Of a DNA stretch of 46,384 bases, positions 38,808 to 46,384 are shown piece by piece (the stretch's first letter is position 1; each line of letters begins with the position of its first letter). Source of the stretch: Gammaproteobacteria bacterium RIFCSPHIGHO2_12_FULL_37_14 (GTDB lineage Bacteria; Pseudomonadota; Gammaproteobacteria; DSM-16500); NCBI GenBank assembly GCA_001801485.1, contig MGXV01000080.1, forward strand, positions 1-46,384, given 5' to 3'. Below the pieces are notes generated by a model that was given only the letters and a program-made list of their open reading frames with translations, ran no database searches and was not told the DNA's origin. Both the position numbers and the translations under genes were made by a program.

Positions 38808-39482
38808 TTAGCCGTGGGAAGGAAGTGTGCTCCACATTTTTATCGTTTTAAATATTGCAATGATAACGCTGTTAAGAATTAAATAAATTACCGCAGCAAT
38901 CGTATACCAAAAAACTGTATCGTACGTTTGAGAAATTAATTGTTGTGTAATACCCATCACATCCAACAAAGTAATCGTACTAGCTAAGGAAGTTGCTTTA
39001 AGAATAATGAGTACTTCATTGGAGTAAGCCGGTAAAGCGATACGAAATGCGCGTGGAAAAATAACACGCCGCATAGCTAACCATTTCGACATACCTAAAG
39101 CATCACAAGCATCTACTTCATTTCGAGGCACTGAACGAATAGCACCCTGTAAGATGACTGACGTGTAACATGCTGTACTGATTGAAAAAGCAATTATCGC
39201 GCATGACATTGGCTCGCTTAAGATAATCCATAATGGTGAACTTCTAATCCATGCAAATTGACCCGAACCATAATAAATTAAGAAAATTTGTACTAGTAAC
39301 GGCGTCCCTCGAATAAAAAAAATAAACATTTTAATACATTCACGTACGACCATATTTCCATAAGTAATCCCTATCGTCATACCAATAGCCAATATTAAAC
39401 CAATACAAATAGAAATAAACATGAGTATAACGGTAATCGATATGCCATTGATGAGCTGTGGTAAATAGGAAAAAATATCCAT
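38808..39482 (-). CDS. artM: Arginine-type ABC transporter permease ArtM
   Basis: 224 residues with about five membrane helices. The polar amino acid permease signature is present: FFIRGTPLLVQIFLIYYG (about 53-70) and the EAA loop EVDACDALGMSKWLAMRRVIFPRA (about 122-145). It forms the membrane pore with ArtQ. Its start codon overlaps the artQ stop. It is the last of four genes. Confidence 0.9.
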   Translation of the reverse strand: MDIFSYLPQLINGISITVILMFISICIGLILAIGMTIGITYGNMVVRECIKMFIFFIRGTPLLVQIFLIYYGSGQFAWIRSSPLWIILSEPMSCAIIAFSISTACYTSVILQGAIRSVPRNEVDACDALGMSKWLAMRRVIFPRAFRIALPAYSNEVLIILKATSLASTITLLDVMGITQQLISQTYDTVFWYTIAAVIYLILNSVIIAIFKTIKMWSTLPSHG

Positions 39483-40144
39483 TAATGTATATACCTATTT
39501 GCTTTCAATGTAAAAAAATCAATTACTTTCTGCGAGAGGCTAGTAATGATTAAATAAATAAAAGCTGCTAAAAGATAGAAGGTAAATGGTTGATAGGTTG
39601 CTGTAGCTGCGATTTTCGCTTGACTCATTAAATCAGTCAAACCGATGAGTGTCACGATAGCAGTATCTTTGATCAAACCTAACCATAAATTTCCTAAACC
39701 AGGAATAGCATGTCGCCAAGCTTGTGGGATTTGAATATGCGTGAATACTTGCCAACGCGAAAAACCCATCGCTAACCCTGAGTCAACTTGGCCTTGATCA
39801 ACAGCAGCAAATGCTCCATAAAAAACTTGGGAAGCATAAGCACCAAAAATCAATCCTAAAGCAATCGTCCCCGCTACAAAAGGACTGATATCAACATAGC
39901 GACCAAATAATCGGCTAAGCAACGCTGCTACACCAAAATACATAAAAAATAGAACTAATAATTCAGGTAATCCGCGAATAAAAAATATCACACTCATCGC
40001 AGGATAACGGATCCAGCGAATCGATTGTGATTCAAATACTGCACCTAACAATCCGATGACTATTCCTAGTATGGCTGAACAAATTGCCAATTCAATAGTG
40101 ACTAATGTGCCGTCAAGCATCTGCAATAAAAAACCATTTAGCAT
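39482..40144 (-). CDS. artQ: Arginine-type ABC transporter permease ArtQ
   Basis: 220 residues with membrane helices and the family motif FFIRGLPELLVLFFMYFG (about 52-69). The EAA loop is QVDSGLAMGFSRWQVFTHIQIPQA (about 117-140). The RGLPELL wording is characteristic of ArtQ as against ArtM. It overlaps artJ and artM by one base each. Confidence 0.9.
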   Translation of the reverse strand: MLNGFLLQMLDGTLVTIELAICSAILGIVIGLLGAVFESQSIRWIRYPAMSVIFFIRGLPELLVLFFMYFGVAALLSRLFGRYVDISPFVAGTIALGLIFGAYASQVFYGAFAAVDQGQVDSGLAMGFSRWQVFTHIQIPQAWRHAIPGLGNLWLGLIKDTAIVTLIGLTDLMSQAKIAATATYQPFTFYLLAAFIYLIITSLSQKVIDFFTLKANRYIH

Positions 40145-40890
40145 TAATCACCAAAATATTTTTTTGTTATTTTATCGTAAGTACCATTCGTTTTTATCGT
40201 TATTAATGCTTTATTCAAAGCGTTCAATAATTCGATATTATCCTGACGAATAGCAATGCCATAACCTGCGCCGAAATAAACTGAATCAACGATTGGCTTA
40301 CCCATCACTTCATATTGTTTGTCGTAATTATTTTTTTTAAGCCAAGCTTGCGCAATCGGTAGATCAGTCAAAATAAAATCGACTCGACCTGAAGTAAGAT
40401 CGAGAAATCCTTCTTGAATGCTCGCATACGTTTTTATTGTAACCTTATCACCATATTTTTCGTTGACATACCTTTCCATTGTCGCGCCTTGCTGAACACC
40501 AATTTTCTTCCCAAGGAGATCTGCAACTGTATAATGCTTATCTAGTGCGGTAACAAAACATGCCTTAGGTACATAATAAGCAGTCGTAAAATTAACTTGC
40601 TTTAAACGTTCAGGAGTAATTCCCATGGCAGAAATAATCGCATCAAATTTTCCTAAATTTAAACTCGTAATCAAACTATTAAATGCTTGATTGGTAAATG
40701 TGCAAGTAGCTTGTATCTGCTGACATAAGGCATTTGCTAAATCAATATCAAAACCTTTCATTTGACCTGATTCATCAATATATTCAAATGGTGGATACGT
40801 TGCTTCTGTAGCAAATCGTATTGTCTTTATTGGCGCTGAATGTAAAATAGTACTAAATAATAGCGTCAGAAAAATCAATAATCGTTTCAT
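40144..40890 (-). CDS. artJ: Periplasmic amino acid-binding protein, ArtJ-like
   Basis: 248 residues with a signal peptide (1-18, cut after LHS or SAP). Family segments are IRFATEATYPPFEYIDESGQ, GFDIDLANALC and FDAIISAMGITPERLKQVNF. It delivers a polar amino acid, most likely arginine or another basic one, to ArtQM. A GAGGAAT site precedes the ATG. It is 24 bases after artP. Confidence 0.9.
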   Translation of the reverse strand: MKRLLIFLTLLFSTILHSAPIKTIRFATEATYPPFEYIDESGQMKGFDIDLANALCQQIQATCTFTNQAFNSLITSLNLGKFDAIISAMGITPERLKQVNFTTAYYVPKACFVTALDKHYTVADLLGKKIGVQQGATMERYVNEKYGDKVTIKTYASIQEGFLDLTSGRVDFILTDLPIAQAWLKKNNYDKQYEVMGKPIVDSVYFGAGYGIAIRQDNIELLNALNKALITIKTNGTYDKITKKYFGD

Positions 40891-40914
40891 TATTATTCCT
40901 CGTTTATATAAAGA

Positions 40915-41670
40915 TCAATGCTCCATCGCCTTTAGAAAACGACGAAATCGTTCTGTTTTCGGTTGAGTAAACATGGTAAGAGTCTCGCCATGTTCAATTA
41001 TCTTACCATCATCTAGAAAAATAGCTTGATTCGCTACCCGCTTAGCAAAACCTAATTCATGACTGGCCACTAACATGGTCATGCCCTCCATGGCGAGTTG
41101 CTGCATGACATTTAACACTTCGCCTACCATTTCCGGGTCAAGCGCTGAAGTAGGTTCATCAAATAACATTATTTCAGGCTTCATCATTAATGCACGCGCA
41201 ATGGCTGCTCGTTGTTGTTGACCACCAGAAAGTTGGCTAGGATAACGATTAATTTTACTTTCTAACCCAACTTTTCTTAATAAAATCTTTGCTTCTTCGA
41301 TAGTTGCTTTTTTGTCTTGTTTTAACACATGAATAGGCGCTTCAATCAGGTTTTCTAAAACAGTCATATGCGCCCATAAATTAAACTGTTGGAAAACCAT
41401 GCCGACTTCCCGACGTAATTGAGCTATTTCCTGATTAGATAGATAAGTTTTATGATCCGGATGAAAACGCATAATTTGCTCATCGATTTGGATCACACCA
41501 TCATCAGGGACTGCCAGCAAATTAATGCAGCGAAGCAAGGTACTTTTTCCAGAACCGCTGCTTCCCATAATAGCAATCACATCACCTTTTTGAGCAGTAA
41601 AAGAAACACCCTTGAGCACAGCATGGTCGTGAAAGGATTTATATAAGTTGTCTACAATTAATTTATGCAT
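40915..41670 (-). CDS. artP: Amino acid ABC transporter ATP-binding protein, ArtP-like
   Basis: 251 residues from ATG 41670; an in-frame TTG at 41682 is the alternative. Walker A is GSSGSGKST (36-44), the ABC signature LSGGQQQRAAIARAL and Walker B IMLFDEPTSALDPE are complete, and the H-loop SHELGF follows. It powers the ArtJQM uptake system and heads the four-gene operon. No Shine-Dalgarno site is visible, and a promoter-like site ends three bases before the ATG. Confidence 0.92.
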   Translation of the reverse strand: MHKLIVDNLYKSFHDHAVLKGVSFTAQKGDVIAIMGSSGSGKSTLLRCINLLAVPDDGVIQIDEQIMRFHPDHKTYLSNQEIAQLRREVGMVFQQFNLWAHMTVLENLIEAPIHVLKQDKKATIEEAKILLRKVGLESKINRYPSQLSGGQQQRAAIARALMMKPEIMLFDEPTSALDPEMVGEVLNVMQQLAMEGMTMLVASHELGFAKRVANQAIFLDDGKIIEHGETLTMFTQPKTERFRRFLKAMEH

Positions 41671-41673
41671 TTT

Positions 41674-41701
41674 AATATACAAGGTTAGGCAAATTTGTCA
41701 T
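41674..41701 (-). promoter_or_regulatory. Promoter-like site directly at the artP start
   Basis: On the minus strand ATGACA (41701-41696) and TATATT (41679-41674) are 16 bases apart. The -10 ends three bases before ATG 41670, so if used the mRNA would be leaderless or would start inside the first codons. That is unusual, and the match may be fortuitous. Confidence 0.3.
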
Positions 41702-41728
41702 ATAAACATGGTTAATTGAGGCTGTCAA

Positions 41729-43321
41729 TTAAACTGATGGAATTTCTACTAAATGTTGATCCAGATACGCTTTTTGTATTTTGATATTAGCTCGATTTTT
41801 AATCGCGAGATGGAGAATAATGACACTGAATAAAGCAATGACAACAAAATCCCAGCCAAAAGGGATAATATGTTTTCCACCAAAAGCACCCAAATAGGAG
41901 ATTAAGACCAACCCTATCAGATATGGAGCTATCCAAAGACCTGACTTTAATCCTAGCGAAGCAGTAGGTAAACGACCGCGCCAATAAGAAATAATAAAAA
42001 AAACCAACCCGATGATCATGGCAATGGCTAATTTTGAAATGGTATCCCAACCTGTCCAATAGCTCAGCAAATTACAAAAATAAAAAGCCAGTAGACAGAA
42101 AAAATTTGCCATCGGTAAGCGAAAATGACGCTTTTCATCTGGCAGCTCCCTACGCAAGCATAATAGAGCAATTGGCCCCATAGCATAAGAAATTACCATC
42201 CCAGATACTAGAAAACTCACCATCGCCTGCCAACCCGGTAATGGCAAAAATAAAAACATCCCCAATACGAAATTGACTATTATCGCTGCCACTGGAAAAT
42301 GTTGTTTATTTAAGTAGGCTAGCCAACGTGGTACATAACCAATTTCACTCATAGCATATAAAATACGTGCGGTGGATGTGACATAAATGAGACCAGCACC
42401 GGATGGCGAAACAACAGCATCGATATATAATAATTTAACTAACCAGACTAATCCCAAGCCTGCAGCTAATCCTGCAAATGGTCCTACATCACCGATAAAA
42501 CTGAGATTAGCCCAGCCATGAGTTAACATATTCGGGTGCAAAGCGCCAATAAATGCTACTTGTAACCCGATATATAAAAGTAAGCACCCAATCACTGAAC
42601 CGACAATAGCCAATGGAATAGCTAAGGTTAAATGTTTAGTCTCACCCGCTAATTCCACTCCATGTTTAAAGCCAGTAAAAGCAAATGCTACGCCACCAGA
42701 AGCAACTGCCGTTAAAATAGCTTGCCAACCAGTTAGGGATGTCGCGCTAGGGAACAACCCTGAAAAATTTTCAGGATGAAAACTGGCCTGAATAATCGCG
42801 TGTATAGCAATATAAATCACAATGACTTTGAAAAAAAATAAAGCAAAATTAAAACGTACTAAGCCTTTGTAGCTAACAATATTAATGAAACAAAAAATAA
42901 ACATAAGCAAGGTTGCCCAAAGCATTCCAACACCCGATAATACTGGTATGCCTTGTTGCAAATAAGTGAGTGAAACAAAATAAGTTGAAGCATATTGCAA
43001 AATAGCTTGAACTTCGATGGGGGCCATCGTTAAAGCCGATAACCAGGCTACCCAACTAACGACAAAGCTAGTGAATGTTCCATGACTCAACTGCGGAATT
43101 TGCGCAGTTCCTCCTGCTAATGGAAAAAGAACGGAAACTTCAGCAAAAGTAAGCGCGATAATGGCCGTTCCAATACCGCCTACCAACCAAGCAATAATTG
43201 CACCCGAACCAGCAATTTTAGCAGCATAAAGAGGGGCAAATAACCAAGCGGATCCTATCATCCCATTGATGCTTAGCATTAACAAGCTAATGGGTGTAAA
43301 ACGACGATTGAGTGTCATCAT
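41729..43321 (-). CDS. APC superfamily amino acid permease
   Basis: 530 residues with about twelve hydrophobic segments. It opens with the APC helix-1 motif SINGMIGSAWLFAPLYAAKIAG (about 17-38), followed by FAEVSVLFPLAGGTAQIP. The residues around GGVAFAFTGFKHGVELAGETK (about 208-228) match the aspartate/amino acid permease branch. It imports an amino acid by proton coupling; specificity is unknown. Two adjacent ATGs (43321, 43318) follow AGGAATA. It lies beside the art operon but is probably transcribed on its own. Confidence 0.88.
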   Translation of the reverse strand: MMTLNRRFTPISLLMLSINGMIGSAWLFAPLYAAKIAGSGAIIAWLVGGIGTAIIALTFAEVSVLFPLAGGTAQIPQLSHGTFTSFVVSWVAWLSALTMAPIEVQAILQYASTYFVSLTYLQQGIPVLSGVGMLWATLLMFIFCFINIVSYKGLVRFNFALFFFKVIVIYIAIHAIIQASFHPENFSGLFPSATSLTGWQAILTAVASGGVAFAFTGFKHGVELAGETKHLTLAIPLAIVGSVIGCLLLYIGLQVAFIGALHPNMLTHGWANLSFIGDVGPFAGLAAGLGLVWLVKLLYIDAVVSPSGAGLIYVTSTARILYAMSEIGYVPRWLAYLNKQHFPVAAIIVNFVLGMFLFLPLPGWQAMVSFLVSGMVISYAMGPIALLCLRRELPDEKRHFRLPMANFFCLLAFYFCNLLSYWTGWDTISKLAIAMIIGLVFFIISYWRGRLPTASLGLKSGLWIAPYLIGLVLISYLGAFGGKHIIPFGWDFVVIALFSVIILHLAIKNRANIKIQKAYLDQHLVEIPSV

Positions 43322-43481
43322 TATTCCTAGTACAATAGTTTAATTATTGTGAAACATTTTGCCATGAAAATTGCATAACGTCGCTAGTTTTTATTCATTA
43401 CATTTTTATGTACATGGATGGCCAGCATAGTAGAAATGTCGACAGGCCTATCTAGTTTGTTAACTTAGCGAGCCGTGTTTT

Positions 43482-44849
43482 ATGTCTCAATCAATTTTCC
43501 CTCTTATCAAAAGTGAAATGAAAGGCAATCTTTCACTTAGCATCCCACTGATTGCTTCTCAAGTTATTTATGCTTGTAGTGGTTTTATAGGAACTGCATT
43601 AGTCGCTAAATTGGGTGAAGATGCGTTGGCGGCTAGCGTATTAGTATCAACTATTTGGATGACTCTATCCGTACTTTTTTTTGGTATTTTGAATTCTGTT
43701 AGCGTTTTAGTTTCTCATCAATTTGGTGCTAAAAATTATTCGGCAATCAGTGAAATCATGGGGCAATCCTATTTATTAGGTATATTCATGATGATTATCA
43801 TGATACTTCTTTTACAAACCATGCCACTATTTTTACATTTAACTACTCAGCCTCACCATGTACTGAAACTGGCTTATCAATATATGTTTTCCCTGCTTTG
43901 GACCGTACCAGGATTAATTGCGCTGATCATCACTGAACAATTTCTTGCAGGTATTAATCGTGGAAAATTAGTATTGCGTATCAGTATTTTAGTGGTGCCT
44001 GTCGAAATCACTCTAATTTATTTACTCATTTTTGGTAAGCTAGGATTACCAGCTTTTGGTGTCGCTGGTATTGGTTACGGCTTTGCAACAACTTATACAA
44101 TTACCGCAATTTTTTTATTAACTTTTTTATTCACCTCTAAACATTACCGTCAATTTAAAATTACTCATGGCATCACTCAGGTGAAATGGCATTATTTAAA
44201 AGAATTAATTAGTATTGGGCTACCCATGGGCTTTATGCATGTTATTGAAGTAAGCACATTTACAATTGTTACCTTTTGGATATCACGATTCGGAACAACT
44301 CTGTTAGCCGCACATCAAATCATATTGCAATATCTTGGTTTGATTATTACGATGGTTTTTGGAATGTCTCAAGCGGTAACTGTGCGTGTCGGCAACGCTA
44401 TTGGCCGTCAAGATTTATCAGGAATAAGTTATGCAGCATTTATAGGTATGGGATTAAACTCCATTTTTATTATTCTGATTGCCTTATCATTTTTTTTGAT
44501 ACCTGAATTTTTCCTTAGTATAGACATTAATATTGCTAATCCTGCTAACAAAACACTTGTCCATGATGCATCTATGCTATTAGAAATCGCTGGAATATTA
44601 CTTATTTTTGATAATCTTCGCATCATTGGATTTGGCGCTTTACGCGGATTAAAAGATACTCGTTTCCCAATGTACGCTGCCTTTGTGGGTTTTTGGATAG
44701 TCGGATTGGGTTGTGCTTATCTGTTTAGTTTTGTCTTACCTTTTCAAGGAGAAGGAATTTGGTGGGGATTAACCATTGGCATCGCCACCAGCGCAGCCCT
44801 CGTATTGATACGCCTCTATCAAAAACTTAGATCCATCAATCAAGGATGA
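43482..44849 (+). CDS. MATE family efflux transporter (NorM-like)
   Basis: 455 residues with twelve hydrophobic segments in two MatE repeats (about 15-175 and 240-400). Family features include GFIGTALVAKLGEDALAA (35-52), the second-repeat MGFMHVIEVSTFT and GFGALRGLKDTRFPMY (about 382-397). MATE pumps expel cationic drugs using Na+ or H+. No clear ribosome site is seen before the ATG. The 3' end overlaps the GNAT gene by 10 bases. Confidence 0.9.
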   Translation: MSQSIFPLIKSEMKGNLSLSIPLIASQVIYACSGFIGTALVAKLGEDALAASVLVSTIWMTLSVLFFGILNSVSVLVSHQFGAKNYSAISEIMGQSYLLGIFMMIIMILLLQTMPLFLHLTTQPHHVLKLAYQYMFSLLWTVPGLIALIITEQFLAGINRGKLVLRISILVVPVEITLIYLLIFGKLGLPAFGVAGIGYGFATTYTITAIFLLTFLFTSKHYRQFKITHGITQVKWHYLKELISIGLPMGFMHVIEVSTFTIVTFWISRFGTTLLAAHQIILQYLGLIITMVFGMSQAVTVRVGNAIGRQDLSGISYAAFIGMGLNSIFIILIALSFFLIPEFFLSIDINIANPANKTLVHDASMLLEIAGILLIFDNLRIIGFGALRGLKDTRFPMYAAFVGFWIVGLGCAYLFSFVLPFQGEGIWWGLTIGIATSAALVLIRLYQKLRSINQG

Positions 44850-45802
44850 TAACAGGATAACCAGTCCGCTATATCAGCTTCACTGAGAGAATTTAGCTGC
44901 TTATTCTCATCATCGCTTTCTGAATTAGATTGATGCTTCTTGCAACTTGTATTTTCTGTTTCATTTTCTAATGGTCGCTTATTGTTAAATAATAAAACTT
45001 GCGAGTTTTGGTTTGCAGCATACGGTGAATTATCCTTTACTGTTGCCACCTCGTCAGATTCACTTTCTGAGTCAGAATTATAGCTATATTCTCTATCTTT
45101 AATATCTCCAATCTGAATGATTATCTCCTTACTACTTTGTTGAATACCTATTTTTTCCTGATCATCATTCGTTAGTGTGTTAAGAAAAGCAAATGGTTTA
45201 ATATTTGTTTGATATACTTCTGGGTGTTTTTTTGAAAATTCCTGAATTTTATTTCTAAAAAAATAACAACAATAAGAAAAATCAAAATTGAATAGTAATT
45301 TTCCCAGATGATATTCACCTTTGTATCCATCATCAGGTATACTACGCATTTTTACTTTCAGGCATTCTTTCATCCAAGATTGCAATCCACCGCCTAATTT
45401 TTCTGGATAAAATCCAAAGGAAATATAAAAAGAAGTAGCACAGTCATCATCAAAACTAGATAGTTTCATGGAACGCAGATTCAATTTTTCGATGACATGT
45501 AGAAATAATATTGTTCCATAGCCATGGCGACTCTCATCAGGATGAATCATCAATCCATTGACATAAGCACTCCTTTTATTAGCATCAAAATCCAAAATAT
45601 CTTCAAACCCAATCAAGCGATTATCCAGGTAAATACCAAATACTTTTCGTTTTGGATCACCTTGTTGTTCATTTTTGATGAAATCAATCAATGTATTGTA
45701 TGTTTGATTGGCAGCGTAAAATTCATGTAATCGTGTAACGGCGATTAGCTCGATAAACGATTGAATATCGGCTGAAGAAATTAAATTCACACGAATTCGC
45801 AT
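44840..45802 (-). CDS. GNAT-fold acetyltransferase with acidic low-complexity tail, candidate effector
   Basis: 320 residues. The N-terminal 150 are a GNAT domain: YVNGLMIHPDESRHGYGTILF (about 75-95) holds the acetyl-CoA loop R-H-G-Y-G, and DDDCATSFYISFGF is motif B. Residues 150-235 are unassigned, with several cysteines and aromatics. Residues 236-320 are rich in Ser, Asp and Glu (DSESESDE) with a KRPLENE-type basic patch that could be a nuclear-localisation-like signal. GAGAG lies six bases before the ATG. A PmrA-box match 45 bases upstream and the eukaryote-like tail suggest a translocated effector, which is inference. A cytosolic acetyltransferase is the alternative. Confidence 0.65.
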   Translation of the reverse strand: MRIRVNLISSADIQSFIELIAVTRLHEFYAANQTYNTLIDFIKNEQQGDPKRKVFGIYLDNRLIGFEDILDFDANKRSAYVNGLMIHPDESRHGYGTILFLHVIEKLNLRSMKLSSFDDDCATSFYISFGFYPEKLGGGLQSWMKECLKVKMRSIPDDGYKGEYHLGKLLFNFDFSYCCYFFRNKIQEFSKKHPEVYQTNIKPFAFLNTLTNDDQEKIGIQQSSKEIIIQIGDIKDREYSYNSDSESESDEVATVKDNSPYAANQNSQVLLFNNKRPLENETENTSCKKHQSNSESDDENKQLNSLSEADIADWLSCYHP

Positions 45803-45846
45803 ACATCACTCTCATCTCATTTTATTTTCAGAGAGTGTAAACGAGT

Positions 45847-45866
45847 AGAATTAAGAAAATCTTAAG
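45847..45866 (-). promoter_or_regulatory. PmrA-box-like tandem repeat upstream of the GNAT gene
   Basis: On the minus strand the site reads CTTAAGATT, two bases (TT), then CTTAATTCT, against the consensus cTTAATatT-N2-cTTAATatT. The halves match 8/9 and 7/9 with correct spacing. TACACT, a possible -10, follows seven bases later, and the ATG is at 45802. Confidence 0.55.
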
Positions 45867-45916
45867 GGCACGTCTCGAAATTGCGATTTTAAAGCCAAAA
45901 AATTGATAATCATCAG

Positions 45917-45972
45917 GAGGCTCCCCGTGGCACGGTAAAATACCGTGGTAAGCCCACTAAAAAAGGAGCCTC
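45917..45972 (+). mobile_element. Structured left-end remnant of an IS110-type element
   Basis: GAGGCTCC (45917-45924) and GGAGCCTC (45965-45972) form a perfect 8-bp outer stem. Inside, CACGGTA and TACCGTG (about 45930-45946) form a second 7-bp stem with a 3-base loop. This GC-rich block differs in composition from its AT-rich surroundings. It directly precedes an IS110-like transposase start, so it is the noncoding left end. In the IS110 family a noncoding end encodes the bridge RNA, but whether this one does is unknown. The outer boundary of the element is not visible. Confidence 0.5.
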
Positions 45973-45974
45973 AA

Positions 45975-46007
45975 ATGAAATTATATTGTGGAATAGATTT
46001 GCACTAA
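45975..46007 (+). pseudogene. IS110-type transposase remnant, first 10 codons
   Basis: ATG 45975 encodes MKLYCGIDLH and then stops. This is the usual N-terminus of many IS110-family transposases, where GID holds the first catalytic Asp (D8). GGAG lies six bases upstream. The frame ends at TAA 46005-46007, and the sequence then changes into the leader of another transposase, so the element seems interrupted or deleted here. Confidence 0.55.
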
Positions 46008-46034
46008 AACCAGGATCATGATAAGGGATTAATC

Positions 46035-46384
46035 ATGCTAACTAATACTAAATCACCAGTAACTCACAGTATTTATCGGGCAGCCTTAAAAGATAAAATT
46101 TCAATTTCTCAAAAGAAAATTCGCAAAAATATTCATGTTGCTGATGCCAAGATTATTCATCGCACTCAAGCCATCAATGCAAAACGATCTTATCGAACAC
46201 TGGAAGAAGATCAAGTGATTCGCCAAGATATTCTTTCAGAGCAGATAAAAGTTTGGAGACGAACATTACCATTACTACTACATAAATTATCACGCATTCC
46301 TGACACTAGGCGCCCCAAAAGTATAAAGCACAAGATGGTTGTTTTAATGATTTTTGGGTTGCTTGCTTTTGTATTTCGCTTAAG
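46035..46384 (+). CDS. Transposase, N-terminal part (cut by window edge)
   Basis: The frame is open from ATG 46035 (AAGGG eight bases upstream) to the right edge, 116 complete codons. The N-terminal 80 residues are basic and helical. The segment LLHKLSRIPDTRRPKSIKHKM then FGLLAFVFRL resembles the start of a DDE transposase group (ISNCY-like) in which PDxRRP is followed by a hydrophobic helix. The family assignment is from memory of the pattern only. It follows the IS110-type remnant by 27 bases and may have inserted into it. Confidence 0.6.
   Translation, partial: MLTNTKSPVTHSIYRAALKDKISISQKKIRKNIHVADAKIIHRTQAINAKRSYRTLEEDQVIRQDILSEQIKVWRRTLPLLLHKLSRIPDTRRPKSIKHKMVVLMIFGLLAFVFRL

Overview
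The window is AT-rich gammaproteobacterial DNA. The gene set and regulatory signals point to a host-associated member of the Legionellales (Legionella, Coxiella, Berkiella or Rickettsiella-like). The main reasons are: large ORFs that look like secreted effectors (a 994-aa protein with a YopT-like cysteine protease triad, a 588-aa protein with a PI3/4-kinase-like catalytic loop, a GNAT protein with an acidic tail); two upstream sites matching the PmrA box known from Legionella and Coxiella Dot/Icm effector genes; a secreted sphingomyelinase-like enzyme and a secreted GDSL lipase; an H-NOX sensor; and AhpC/AhpD of the AhpC2D type. No Dot/Icm structural gene lies in the window, so the host-association argument is inference.

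Layout. 1-1049: 5' part of an acyl-CoA synthetase-like gene (minus), divergent from a frameshifted relic that keeps a near-consensus promoter. 1068-3967: NO/O2-sensing operon (H-NOX, histidine kinase, CheY-like regulator) and an L,D-transpeptidase. 4046-7804: EEP phosphatase and ClsB-type cardiolipin synthase pair, then the kinase-like effector candidate. 7772-13335: SulP transporter, FAD monooxygenase, small membrane protein behind a palindromic operator-like site, exported nucleoside hydrolase, lone cNMP-binding protein. 13507-18969: AhpC-AhpD, glycosyltransferase, YqjE/YqjD pair, sphingomyelinase-like protein, hemerythrin protein, DUF6356 protein. 19030-22720: FMN riboswitch and ribD-ribE-ribBA-ribH. 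22752-26323: small exported protein and the YopT-like giant protein with a PmrA box. 26388-32210: minus-strand operon GDSL lipase-mmsA-mmsB-ppsA. 32361-38740: YeiH exporter, then thiC-thiO-thiS-thiG-thiDE on the minus strand, with no TPP riboswitch but a long hairpin at its 5' end. 38808-44849: arginine-type ABC uptake operon, APC amino acid permease, MATE efflux pump. 44840-46384: GNAT candidate effector with a PmrA box, then an IS110-type left end whose transposase is cut after 10 codons, followed by a second transposase that runs off the window.

How the genes work together. Amino acid uptake (art operon, APC permease), valine/propionate catabolism (mmsAB) and gluconeogenesis (ppsA) fit growth on host amino acids. 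The riboflavin and thiamine operons supply cofactors. H-NOX, AhpCD and hemerythrin would sense or withstand NO, O2 and peroxide. The lipid-active enzymes and effector candidates would act at the host interface. Most genes are tightly packed with 4-nt ATGA-type overlaps, and five of the seven convergent gene pairs overlap at their stop codons. I see no tRNA, rRNA or CRISPR array.
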